Shown in pieces: positions 7,487-15,457 of a stretch of DNA of 64,000 bases (the stretch's first letter is position 1; the number at the start of each line of letters is the position of its first letter). The notes beneath the pieces were generated by a model. That model had not been told where the DNA came from. It ran no database searches and saw only the letters and a list, made by a program, of their open reading frames with translations. Made by a program: the position numbers and the translations under genes. The stretch covers positions 1 through 64,000 of the forward strand of contig NZ_FRCN01000020.1 in assembly GCF_900142925.1 (NCBI RefSeq), written 5' to 3'. The DNA comes from Chitinophaga sp. CF418 (GTDB taxonomy: Bacteria; Bacteroidota; Bacteroidia; Chitinophagales; Chitinophagaceae).

Positions 7487-8176
7487 TTAGACATGCAGTT
7501 CCACCTCAAAAGGTGTTCCCGGATTCAGTATAAAAAACTGCTCCTGTCCCAGTGTTTTCAGAATCATCTCAAAAGGCAGTTGTACCGCCAGCCGGCCTGT
7601 TGGTATGTCGCTTATTCCACTTTTAGCGATCATATCCTGGTTGCTGAATAATGGAATGAACTCACCTGTATCCCTGATGTAGGTCGCAAAGTTGAAGCGA
7701 TCAGTTGGTTTTTCGTATTCATGTGCCAGTGTGAAGACCTGGGACGCTTTAAGCGTATCAATCAATTCCCGTTGATATTTCTTTACATCGAACCACTGCT
7801 TCATTACCTTTTGCTGCAATAGTGCTGAATTGTCTTTATGATAAAACGGGGGATTATGTTGACTGATGTATTCCAGCATGTCACTACTGCGGATAGGAGA
7901 AGCATACTGAATCTCCGTATCGCTCATATGCAGAGATTTGATCATCCAGGTAAGACTTGAAATAGCCTCAGCCTCTCCCTCATGATCTACCGCCAGGAAC
8001 AAGTGATACTGCTTAACGGCGTTATTGTAGGCAAAGCCAAAATAAGCAGCGGTCACCTCCGGTTGGGAACTGAAATAACTCACCAGGTCATCTATAAAAT
8101 TCCTCTCTCCCGTAGGCTGTAGCGCAGGCGCTGTGGCTGTTGCGGTTCTTTTGCTAAAGCGATCAAAAAGTTTCAT
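7487..8176 (-). CDS. SseB-like protein
   Basis: A 229-residue cytoplasmic protein. Residues about 30-90 (PEVTAAYFGFAYNN then HLFLAVDH) resemble the SseB C-terminal domain. Residues about 165-229 (FIPLFSNQDMI, then FFILNPGTPFEVEL) resemble the SseB N-terminal domain, so the domain order appears swapped relative to the enterobacterial protein. SseB-type proteins appear in many genomes, often near secretion or toxin genes, with poorly understood function. The short basic N-terminus MKLFDRFSKR is typical for this group. Moderate certainty. Confidence 0.5.
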   Translation of the reverse strand: MKLFDRFSKRTATATAPALQPTGERNFIDDLVSYFSSQPEVTAAYFGFAYNNAVKQYHLFLAVDHEGEAEAISSLTWMIKSLHMSDTEIQYASPIRSSDMLEYISQHNPPFYHKDNSALLQQKVMKQWFDVKKYQRELIDTLKASQVFTLAHEYEKPTDRFNFATYIRDTGEFIPLFSNQDMIAKSGISDIPTGRLAVQLPFEMILKTLGQEQFFILNPGTPFEVELHV

Positions 8177-8285
8177 AGGATGTAATACGGTATTTAGAAT
8201 AGTTTGCTGGCATTATCGGCCATCAGTCATAGGATCGAACACTTGTCAGACAAATATAATATTTTTATATACATTGGACAATAGG

Positions 8286-9119
8286 TTATTTCTCCCTGAA
8301 TTCAGATGGATTTATCCCGTGATAACCTTTGAAAAACTTATTGAAATGACTGAGATCGGTAAAGCCCAGTTCCCCGCTGATCTCTTTTAGGGATAAGGAG
8401 CTGTACTTCAGCCTGTTCTCAATAATATGAAGCTTGTATTGATGGATATAATCGCGTAGCGAAACCTGCATCTGCTCTTTAAAAAAAGCGCCTAAATGTT
8501 TCTTCGAAAAACCAAATAAAGTAGCCAGGTGTTCCTGTCTCGTATAGGCTGCATCATAAATATGCTGATGGATATAATGCAGGATCTGTGAGATCTTTTC
8601 CTGCTGTTTGACAGGCGCATCTGCCGGTTCATGCATATTACGCCGGATGATGGACATAACCGACTGCAGCAGGAAGAAAATAGTCTCACTCGTCTCGTTG
8701 GCCCGTTCCTTCCATTCAGCTACCAGCAGACGGAGCAGGGAGTCAATTTTATCTGCATCTGTGGGAGACCGGAGAATAGGTAACTGTTGCCGGCGACTGC
8801 AAACCAGCAGCTCATCCATATGCCGGTTCCAGTGATGTTCCGGGGGTAGATGGCCTACCTGTGTGATATAGGCGCTGGTGAACTTGATAAAGGTAAATGT
8901 AGTAGGAGTACCTATCTCAAAACTGTGGTAGTCCGCAGGATGAAGTAAGAACACCGCTCCGCCGTTGTAAGGATATTTTATGCCGGACAAACAATGGTAG
9001 CCGCTGCCCTGGTGAATAAAGATCAGTTCAAAATGATTATGGTTGTGCAAAGGATGTGGCCACTCTACACAGGTGAAATGGGACACTTTTAAAAACTCAT
9101 GTTGAACATATCGCTGCAT
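8286..9119 (-). CDS. AraC-family transcriptional regulator, divergent from the PRISE-like reductase
   Basis: A 277-residue regulator. The N-terminal about 160 residues form a cupin-like sensor with a His cluster (PHPLHNHNHFELIFIHQG). The C-terminal AraC domain (about 178-275) contains both helix-turn-helix segments, ending LGFTDLSHFNKFFKGYHGINPSEFRE. It is transcribed away from the reductase gene at 9206 with an 86-base shared upstream region, the usual layout for a regulator acting on its divergent neighbour. The effector is unknown. Confidence 0.9.
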   Translation of the reverse strand: MQRYVQHEFLKVSHFTCVEWPHPLHNHNHFELIFIHQGSGYHCLSGIKYPYNGGAVFLLHPADYHSFEIGTPTTFTFIKFTSAYITQVGHLPPEHHWNRHMDELLVCSRRQQLPILRSPTDADKIDSLLRLLVAEWKERANETSETIFFLLQSVMSIIRRNMHEPADAPVKQQEKISQILHYIHQHIYDAAYTRQEHLATLFGFSKKHLGAFFKEQMQVSLRDYIHQYKLHIIENRLKYSSLSLKEISGELGFTDLSHFNKFFKGYHGINPSEFREK

Positions 9120-9179
9120 ATGACCGCAAAATACAAATAATCCCAGCCAATGTACAAGTGCGAGGCTACGGCCGGCGGG

Positions 9180-9187
9180 TAATTTTG
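9180..9187 (+). promoter_or_regulatory. Putative -7 element for the reductase gene
   Basis: TAATTTTG matches TAnnTTTG 18 bases before the chosen start codon. The matching upstream TTG is only GTG (9158-9160) at the right spacing, so the promoter may need the AraC activator. Confidence 0.4.
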
Positions 9188-9205
9188 AGGCATAAAATCA
9201 ACTGT

Positions 9206-10264
9206 ATGAATGGACAACGTAAAGTAGCACTCATCGCCGGGGCACATGGCGTAATTGGGAGGAACCTGGCAGCACACCTGGCCACCCTGGGAGATTGGGA
9301 GATTATCGGATTGTCAAGAAGAGGGGGAAACGCGGAGGGGCGTACACGATATATCGCGGTAGATCTGCAGGATAGAGAGGACACTTTTAACAAGCTACAT
9401 CATCTCAGGGAAATCACCCAGATTTTCTATGCAGCATATGTAGATGCCCCGACCTGGGCAGCGCTGGTACCACCCAACCTTGTTATGCTGAAAAACCTGG
9501 TAGAGGTGGTAGAGCCGGCCGCAAAGGATCTGCAGCATATCAGCCTGATGCAGGGGTATAAGGTATATGGCGCTCACCTGGGACCTTTCAAAACGCCGGC
9601 GAGAGAATCAGACGCCGGACATATGCCGCCGGAATTCAATGTAGACCAACAGGAATTCCTGGAACAGCAGCAGGCAGGTAAACGATGGACATGGTCGGCA
9701 TTACGCCCCTCAGTAGTAGGTGGCTTTGCGCTGGGAAATCCGATGAATCTGGCGCTGGCTATCGCCCTGTATGCGGTTATTTCGAAGGAACTGGGTCTGC
9801 CGCTACGTTTCCCTGGTAAGCCTGGCGCCTATGATAAACTACTGGAGATGACAGATGCCGGTCTGCTTGCTAAGGCTACTACCTGGGCCGCAACAGCGGA
9901 AAAGGGGGCAAATGAGGCGTTTAATATCGTGAATGGAGACTTATTCCGCTGGAATGAGATGTGGCCGGAAATAGCCTCTTATTTCGATTTAGAGATAGCC
10001 CCGCCATTGCCTATGTCATTGGAAGTGATTATGGCTGATAAAGCCCCTTTATGGGAAAAAATGAAACAAAAGTACGGGCTGGCGGATATCCCATATGAAG
10101 AGCTGTCTTCCTGGCGTTTTGCCGATTTCGTGTTCAGCTGGGACTATGATATGTTTGGAGATGGTTCCAAAGCACGGAGGGCCGGCTTCCATGAATATGT
10201 GGAGACAAAGGAGATGTTCTTCCGGATCTTTGACGATTTCAGGGAACGTGGTATCATCCCGTAA
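9206..10264 (+). CDS. PRISE-like NAD(P)-dependent reductase (extended SDR)
   Basis: A 352-residue extended SDR resembling the progesterone 5-beta-reductase/iridoid synthase group, which reduces enones with NADPH. The nucleotide motif GAHGVIGRN is near the N-terminus; a YKVYGAHLGPF segment holds the active-site Tyr region, and a downstream RPSVVGG motif is typical of the family. ATG at 9206 (MNGQRK) is preferred because the frame upstream to 9158 contains the predicted promoter. It lies between two AraC genes, the left one divergent and the right one 25 bases downstream in the same direction. The natural substrate is unknown. Confidence 0.82.
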   Translation: MNGQRKVALIAGAHGVIGRNLAAHLATLGDWEIIGLSRRGGNAEGRTRYIAVDLQDREDTFNKLHHLREITQIFYAAYVDAPTWAALVPPNLVMLKNLVEVVEPAAKDLQHISLMQGYKVYGAHLGPFKTPARESDAGHMPPEFNVDQQEFLEQQQAGKRWTWSALRPSVVGGFALGNPMNLALAIALYAVISKELGLPLRFPGKPGAYDKLLEMTDAGLLAKATTWAATAEKGANEAFNIVNGDLFRWNEMWPEIASYFDLEIAPPLPMSLEVIMADKAPLWEKMKQKYGLADIPYEELSSWRFADFVFSWDYDMFGDGSKARRAGFHEYVETKEMFFRIFDDFRERGIIP

Positions 10265-10289
10265 GCGTTTTTTTGTGATCTTTGCAGGA

Positions 10290-11192
10290 ATGCAAGTCAT
10301 CAATCTTCCTCAGGACCTGAATCCGGCGCAATACCGTGAAGAGGATCACATCCTCATCAGACCATTTACCTCTCTTTGTAAAACGAAAAAGAACAGGGTC
10401 ATCCTGCACAGGAATATGATCCACCTGTTGATTGAAGGCCGTAAGACGGTTATTTACGGCGGACAATCCACCACTGTCAGTGACGATGCATTCCTGTTCC
10501 TGGCGGCAGGGAGCTGCCTGACCACCAGCGTATTGTCTGACAAAGGCGACTACCAGGCTATCCTGCTTTATTTTAGTGACCATGCATTACTGGATTTCTA
10601 CATGAAGTATGACCGCCTGGTGAAGCAATACCGCCAGGGAAAGCAGTTGCAGGAAGCCTCGTTCATCACTTTTGAAAAAGATATTTTCCTGCGTAACTAC
10701 ATAGAGTCCCTGCGACTGATGCTGCAACTGGGCCAGCCCTTGCCGCAGGAGGTCTGTATACTCAAGTTCGAAGAACTGTTGTTTTACCTTTTGCAGACAG
10801 CGCCGGATACCCTGCTGCAATTTAAAGTGAATAGTACTGGCAGTACACAGGATTTTGAGATCCGGAAAGCCGTGGAAGGTAATATTACCCGCCCTGTGAC
10901 GGTGGAGGAGCTGGCTTTCCTGTGCAGTATGAGCCTGTCTACATTTAAACGCCGTTTTACAAAGATCTATGGTACGTCTCCCCAGCGATGGTTACTCGAA
11001 CAGAAGATGCAGGTGGCAGCCCGCCTGCTGAGGGACAGGCAGACCAAACCAGGGGATGTGTACGATAGGGTGGGGTATGAAAGTCATTCCAGCTTCTCAA
11101 AATCATTCCGCCAGGTGTTTGGTGTTACGCCCTCGGCTTACCAGGAACAAAATATGAACGTCCAGGCACAGACTCTGAACGCGCAGGACTAA
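10290..11192 (+). CDS. AraC-family transcriptional regulator
   Basis: A 300-residue regulator with a divergent N-terminal sensor domain and a C-terminal AraC DNA-binding domain (about 190-290; SMSLSTFKRRFTKIYGTSPQ, then YESHSSFSKSFRQVFGVTPSAY). The open frame extends upstream into the reductase gene to 10095, but ATG at 10290 just after the reductase stop gives the normal family length. It probably controls the neighbouring reductase or SnoaL genes. The last 15 residues are a Gln/Asn-rich tail. Confidence 0.86.
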   Translation: MQVINLPQDLNPAQYREEDHILIRPFTSLCKTKKNRVILHRNMIHLLIEGRKTVIYGGQSTTVSDDAFLFLAAGSCLTTSVLSDKGDYQAILLYFSDHALLDFYMKYDRLVKQYRQGKQLQEASFITFEKDIFLRNYIESLRLMLQLGQPLPQEVCILKFEELLFYLLQTAPDTLLQFKVNSTGSTQDFEIRKAVEGNITRPVTVEELAFLCSMSLSTFKRRFTKIYGTSPQRWLLEQKMQVAARLLRDRQTKPGDVYDRVGYESHSSFSKSFRQVFGVTPSAYQEQNMNVQAQTLNAQD

Positions 11193-11213
11193 CGTGTCCC
11201 TCATTGTGCGACC

Positions 11214-11221
11214 TAATTTTG
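11214..11221 (+). promoter_or_regulatory. Putative -7 element before the SnoaL gene
   Basis: TAATTTTG lies 19 bases before the ATG at 11241. No good -33 TTG is seen at the expected distance. Confidence 0.4.
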
Positions 11222-11240
11222 CTGTATAAAATCACAAATC

Positions 11241-11675
11241 ATGACAGCAATAATTGAACAGAACAAGGCCATCGTAAGACGTTTCAACAAAGAGATCATT
11301 GAGGAAGGTAACCCGCAAAGCTTTCAGGAAATAGTAGATCCTGCATTCATCAATCATACTGCAGCCAAGGGTATAGACAAAGGTCCGGCGGGCCTGATAC
11401 ATACTTTTGAGAACATGCTGCGACCCGCATTTTCCGATCTGAAAGTAACTATTTATGAACAGGTGGGAGAAGGTGATAAGGTCACCACCCGGAAGACGAT
11501 CAGCGGTGTACATACCGGCGTCTTTATGGGAGTGCCGGCTACTCATCAGGCTGTAACTATTCAGGTAATGGATATGGTCACCATAAAGGACGGAAAGTAC
11601 TATGAACACTGGGGTGTCAATACGATGATGGCCCTGGCTGCGGAACTAAAAGCACTACATACAGACGATAAATAG
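11241..11675 (+). CDS. SnoaL-like (NTF2-fold) protein
   Basis: A 144-residue single-domain protein of the SnoaL/ester-cyclase type. It opens with NKAIVRRFNKEIIEEGN, typical of the first helix, followed by a cone-shaped alpha/beta barrel pattern with FINHTA and a C-terminal YYEHWGVNTMM strand. Family members include polyketide cyclases but many genomic copies have unknown small-molecule functions. No signal peptide. It stands alone between its own -7 element and a noncoding stretch. Confidence 0.82.
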   Translation: MTAIIEQNKAIVRRFNKEIIEEGNPQSFQEIVDPAFINHTAAKGIDKGPAGLIHTFENMLRPAFSDLKVTIYEQVGEGDKVTTRKTISGVHTGVFMGVPATHQAVTIQVMDMVTIKDGKYYEHWGVNTMMALAAELKALHTDDK

Positions 11676-11724
11676 GACTTAAAGTATTTCTTTCAACAGC
11701 TGTGTTTTTTTAAGTAAAATTCAT

Positions 11725-11732
11725 TATATTTG
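11725..11732 (+). promoter_or_regulatory. -7 element of a promoter in the SnoaL-GNAT gap
   Basis: TATATTTG matches the consensus. At 19 bases upstream the -33 is TGT rather than TTG. It would start a transcript near 11740. Confidence 0.45.
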
Positions 11733-11739
11733 TTTCCCC

Positions 11740-11920
11740 CCTAAAAAATGCGGGGAGGTGAGCAGTAAGGCTGAATTTAGTGAAGTTGTGAATGCTGACA
11801 ATGAGTTAATTTTAGAATTATATCGTTTACAGTAAGAGTTCAGGACGGGTACTATGTAAAAAGAAACATATTTCCCTTCCGGAACCGGAAAAAGCCTTCT
11901 GATGCTCAGGAGGCTTTTGC
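11740..11920 (+). ncRNA. Candidate small RNA or attenuated leader upstream of the GNAT gene
   Basis: The 180-base stretch between the promoter element at 11725 and a strong hairpin (11890-11918) has no ATG-started frame of note. It opens with a C-run that can pair with a GGGGAGG at about 11752. A GTG frame of 25 codons (about 11759-11836, ending LYRLQ) is the only short ORF. It could be an independent small RNA or a leader with an attenuator for the GNAT gene 25 bases beyond. No known RNA family recognised. Confidence 0.3.
11890..11920 (+). terminator. Strong hairpin terminator before the GNAT gene
   Basis: AAAAGCCT pairs with AGGCTTTT and an inner CTGA/TCAG extends the stem. The trailing TTTT is short. 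Confidence 0.65.
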
Positions 11921-11945
11921 ATTTTATGTACTAAAAAGATGCGGT

Positions 11946-12452
11946 ATGTTAGAAATTGTAGAAGTAAAAAAAGATGATCTGAAATCGCTGGAGCAGGTAA
12001 AAGCACTCTTTCGCGAGTATGCCAACTGGTTGAGTGTAGACCTTAGTTTTCAACGGTTCGAAGAAGAACTAAGCAGTTTACCTAATCCCTATTATGTAGC
12101 GCCTGAAGGTGCTTTGTTTCTCGCTTTGGTTGACGGACGACCGGCAGGTTGCGTAGGCGTACGCAGTTTTGAGAACTCCACCTGCGAAATGAAAAGGCTT
12201 TTTGTGCGTGATGCTTATAAAGGTCACGGTGTTGGCAGAGCACTCGCCTCAAGAGCCGTAGAAGCAGGCAGGAAGCTGGGTTATAAACGTATGTTGCTTG
12301 ATACCCTTGCTCATATGCGTCCGGCGATTGAATTATATACAAGCCTGGGTTTCCAGCCCATAGCAGCATATTACGATAACCCGATCAGTGATGCCGTATA
12401 CCTGTCTATGATGCTGGAACAGGAAAATGAAAATGCAGGTACGGCTATCTGA
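11946..12452 (+). CDS. GNAT-family N-acetyltransferase
   Basis: A 168-residue acetyl-CoA-dependent acetyltransferase. The acetyl-CoA motif A region is VRDAYKGHGVGRALASRAV (about 96-114) and motif B ends in ELYTSLGFQPIAAYYDNP, which is common in small-amine or amino-acid acetylating members. Starts at ATG 11946 right after a hairpin at 11890-11918 that may attenuate it. Substrate unknown. Confidence 0.88.
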   Translation: MLEIVEVKKDDLKSLEQVKALFREYANWLSVDLSFQRFEEELSSLPNPYYVAPEGALFLALVDGRPAGCVGVRSFENSTCEMKRLFVRDAYKGHGVGRALASRAVEAGRKLGYKRMLLDTLAHMRPAIELYTSLGFQPIAAYYDNPISDAVYLSMMLEQENENAGTAI

Positions 12453-12555
12453 GTGTTGCCGTTTTAACATTTTTTTGTACTGCGGCTGATGGCAATCAGC
12501 CATAAATATTGATAAATTGTGCTGAAGGATGAGCTAAACGTCCTATGTGCAATTT

Positions 12556-12864
12556 ATGGTGCGAATACGCGGTCTTTTTCTCTTTTACCGTTCATTTTTC
12601 CTCAAACCTGGATTACTGCTGACAACAATAGGATGTTGCCTGTATTACAAAAACGCGAAGTATGCCCTTAGCGTAGGGCCACCTGTGTTCCTACTGAAAG
12701 CAATTGTTTTTGCAACGACCGCTTATATAGTATACAGGAGTAAAAAACTTTACTATTATTATAACCTGCAACTGTCCTATTTTACACTCGTCCTGACAGC
12801 TTTTGTCCTTGATTTCTTTTTATTCTTCACCTGTCTTAAAATGACCAAATACCTGCTTTCATGA
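12556..12864 (+). CDS. Small multi-pass membrane protein coupled to an ABC ATPase
   Basis: A 102-residue protein with about three hydrophobic segments (PGLLLTTIGCCLYY; VFLLKAIVFATTAYIVY; LVLTAFVLDFFLFFTCL). GTG at 12547 is an alternative start; ATG at 12556 is preferred. The stop overlaps the start of the ATPase gene by 4 bases (ATGA at 12861-12864), so the two are translationally coupled. No family recognised. It is the only candidate membrane partner for the ATPase nearby and is much smaller than a normal ABC permease. Confidence 0.65.
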   Translation: MVRIRGLFLFYRSFFLKPGLLLTTIGCCLYYKNAKYALSVGPPVFLLKAIVFATTAYIVYRSKKLYYYYNLQLSYFTLVLTAFVLDFFLFFTCLKMTKYLLS

Positions 12865-13520
12865 ATATTCTGGAAACAGACAGTGTAACGCTTTCCTATG
12901 GTACCAGGACTGTTATCAGTGGTGGTTATATGAAACTGGAAGGTGGGCGTATCCACGCATTGATAGGCCGGAATGGATACGGTAAGTCCAGCCTGATGAA
13001 AGTCGTATTTGGTACACAACCGGCGGAGTTCAGTTTTACCAGGTACAATGGGAAACGCTTACAGCATCCGTATAAAGAGCAGGGACTGATCCGCTACCTG
13101 CCTCAGTTCGATTTCCTGCCGCGCAGCATACGGTTGCAATCTTTCGCCGATGCTTATGGCGTGCCATGGGAGAAAGTGATATCCTGTCTCTCGTCGCTGG
13201 AAGGCAGGGCGAAACAATATGTCGGATCCCTGTCCGGTGGAGAGAGCAGGATGCTGGCTACAGTAGTGATGATCTGTTCTCCGGTGAAGTTTGTGTTGCT
13301 GGACGAACCTTTCACACATATCATGCCCCTGCATATCGATAGTATCAAAGACCTGATTCGCAGGGAGGCGGAAGCAGGGAAAGGGTTTATGATCACAGAT
13401 CATATGTACGATCATGTACTGGACCTGGCGGATAAGTTTTATTATATGGAATGGGGCGTAACGAGAGAGATAAGCAGGGAGGAACTACTGGAAAAGGATT
13501 ATTTTCTGAGAATGAAATAA
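12861..13520 (+). CDS. ABC-type ATPase
   Basis: A 219-residue stand-alone nucleotide-binding domain. Walker A is GRNGYGKSSLMK at about 35-46, the Q-loop is in YLPQFDFLP, the signature is LSGGESRML, Walker B is FVLLDEPFTH, and the switch His is in MITDHMYDH. All catalytic features are present. Coupled by a 4-base overlap to the small membrane protein before it. No periplasmic binding protein or large permease is near, so this may be an exporter-like or regulatory pair rather than an importer. Confidence 0.88.
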   Translation: MNILETDSVTLSYGTRTVISGGYMKLEGGRIHALIGRNGYGKSSLMKVVFGTQPAEFSFTRYNGKRLQHPYKEQGLIRYLPQFDFLPRSIRLQSFADAYGVPWEKVISCLSSLEGRAKQYVGSLSGGESRMLATVVMICSPVKFVLLDEPFTHIMPLHIDSIKDLIRREAEAGKGFMITDHMYDHVLDLADKFYYMEWGVTREISREELLEKDYFLRMK

Positions 13521-13603
13521 GGGGAACACCTCGTCCACACCGGAATTGCATGAAGCGGCTGAGAATTAATAAGAAGGTAATATATCCCGCATTTACATAT
13601 TTA

Positions 13604-13611
13604 TAACTTTG
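13604..13611 (+). promoter_or_regulatory. Putative -7 element of the ECF sigma gene
   Basis: TAACTTTG lies 28 bases before the ATG at 13640. No TTG is present at the ideal -33 position. Confidence 0.4.
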
Positions 13612-13639
13612 CCCGGTCCCATGATGTAAGGGATAGGTC

Positions 13640-14206
13640 ATGAACCATACAATTGAAGTACAGCGTCTCAGACAGGGTAATGAGAAGGCCTTCGTTGAAA
13701 TGTATCATTATTTTAACGGTAAGGTCTTCAACTTTTTAGTGAAGAAGGTCCGCGATCCCGAAGCTGCCAAGGAGCTGACGCAACAATGTTTTATCCGTAT
13801 CTACCAATACCGCGAAAGCCTGTCAGACGGGCACCCGCTGGAGAAACAGGTGTTTATTACCGCTAAATCAGTATTACTGAACCATCTCAGGATGGAAGAC
13901 AGGAAGAAGGAACGGGAGCTGAAGTATACCCAGGAACAATTCCCCGAAGGGGTATCTACAGCAACAACTACTGTAAACAGCTTTGAAACAAATGATTTCC
14001 TGGAAAAAGTACTGCTGCATTTATCCCCTGTCCGTAAACAGGTGGTGCTGTTGAAACTCCACAGAGGTCTATCCAACAAAGAAATTGCAGAAGAACTGTC
14101 TATCTCTATAAAGACAGTTGAAAATCACATCACAAAGGCACATCACCACCTGCGGGAGATCGCTGCCGGCCATTTCCTTTTATTATTATTGCTGCTTCAC
14201 GTATAA
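13640..14206 (+). CDS. ECF sigma factor (FecI-like), locus 1
   Basis: A 188-residue sigma-70 family factor of the Bacteroidota FecI group. Region 2 is at about 15-85 (EKAFVEMYHYFNGKVFNFL through the QCFIRIYQYR segment) and region 4 at about 125-175 with the helix-turn-helix LSNKEIAEELSISIKTVENH. It ends in an unusual run GHFLLLLLLLHV. The FecR anti-sigma gene starts 90 bases downstream and SusC/SusD follow, so it should drive that uptake locus on a signal passed from the outer-membrane transporter. Confidence 0.92.
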   Translation: MNHTIEVQRLRQGNEKAFVEMYHYFNGKVFNFLVKKVRDPEAAKELTQQCFIRIYQYRESLSDGHPLEKQVFITAKSVLLNHLRMEDRKKERELKYTQEQFPEGVSTATTTVNSFETNDFLEKVLLHLSPVRKQVVLLKLHRGLSNKEIAEELSISIKTVENHITKAHHHLREIAAGHFLLLLLLLHV

Positions 14207-14296
14207 GCGGCTATTGTTAAGAAATTGTTACCGGTAGGGGCATACATACCTTCGCGGTGTACATATATACGATACACAAGAAAACAAGCGCAGTGC

Positions 14297-15343
14297 ATGA
14301 AGCCTGATAAAGCATTGATAGAAAAATTTAATAACGGCGACTGTACGCCGGAAGAGATAAAGGTGGTAATGAACTGGCTGCTGGAAAACGAAGAGGATGA
14401 GGAAGCTGTAGCAGAATGGGAAAAGGCCTCCTGGAAAGGAAATTATCCTGAAGGATATAGCGAAGAGATGTTGTCCTGCGTTCAGGCGAATACTTTTGGA
14501 GAAAAAAACAGCATAAGAAGACTGCCCTGGCGCAGCCTGGCAATTGCAGCAAGTATATTGCTTGTAACAGGTATGTTCCTCTGGCAATATTTTTTACCTG
14601 GATCGGGCAAAAAGGCTGCAGGTATTGCACTGCTACAGGGTGATCATTCCGGAGCAGATACGTCCTGGCTTGTATACAACGCGGTTACTCAACCGGTTTA
14701 TTTTAAACTGCCGGATGGCTCTGTAGCAAGACTATTCCCGGGAACAGAGATCCGTTTCGATTCATCCGCCTATAATGTGAGCAGCCGTACCATCTATCTG
14801 AAAGGAACTGCGGAATTTGATGTAGCGGCTGTAGCTGGTAAGCCATTCAGTGTTGCTGCCGGCGGATTTACTACTACCGCGCTCGGCACAAGGTTTATGG
14901 TAGCTGGAGGGAAAGGCAAACAATTGCTCGTGAGATTATACTCGGGTAAAGTTGTGGTGAAGAAAACAGATAATCAGTTGTATGCTATGAATGATGTATA
15001 CCTGGATCCGGGAGATGAATGGAGATATTATAAGGATACACATAAACATATACTGAGTCATGCCGGAGAAAAGAATATGACACCGCAGCAGCATATCAAT
15101 TCATCAACGATACAAGTGAATGAAGACAATATTGTGTTTGAGAATGCGCCTTTAAATGAGGTGATCGATTTTCTGCAACAGCAGTATCATGTGACTATAC
15201 ACTATCAGCAGAAAGATTTTAAGGACGTTTATTTTTCAGGGAAGATGTTTCCGGGAGATTCTCTGAAGATGGTACTGGGCAACATTGCGAGGGTAAATGA
15301 ACTGACGCTGACAGCCGACGAAGGAGGGTTCATCATCCGTTAA
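14297..15343 (+). CDS. FecR-family anti-sigma regulator, locus 1
   Basis: A 348-residue inner-membrane regulator. The N-terminal about 70 residues (LIEKFNNGDCTPEEIKVVMN) bind the sigma factor. One membrane segment lies at about 76-96 (LAIAASILLVTGMFLWQYF). The periplasmic FecR domain follows, with a C-terminal DUF4974-like region (ENAPLNEVIDFLQQQYHVTI, then FSGKMFPGDSL). ATG at 14297 is chosen; the frame upstream to 14225 lacks the family sequence. The partner SusC has no STN domain, so the DUF4974 region may be the part that receives the signal. Confidence 0.9.
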   Translation: MKPDKALIEKFNNGDCTPEEIKVVMNWLLENEEDEEAVAEWEKASWKGNYPEGYSEEMLSCVQANTFGEKNSIRRLPWRSLAIAASILLVTGMFLWQYFLPGSGKKAAGIALLQGDHSGADTSWLVYNAVTQPVYFKLPDGSVARLFPGTEIRFDSSAYNVSSRTIYLKGTAEFDVAAVAGKPFSVAAGGFTTTALGTRFMVAGGKGKQLLVRLYSGKVVVKKTDNQLYAMNDVYLDPGDEWRYYKDTHKHILSHAGEKNMTPQQHINSSTIQVNEDNIVFENAPLNEVIDFLQQQYHVTIHYQQKDFKDVYFSGKMFPGDSLKMVLGNIARVNELTLTADEGGFIIR

Positions 15344-15457
15344 TTTCAAAACACTTATTCCAAAAGTTCTTCCCGTGAAGAACATCTGTTGTCTGCATAG
15401 CAAGTGCAGATACAGGGAAGCTATATCTGTAGTAAAAAAATTAAATCTTAATCAAAA

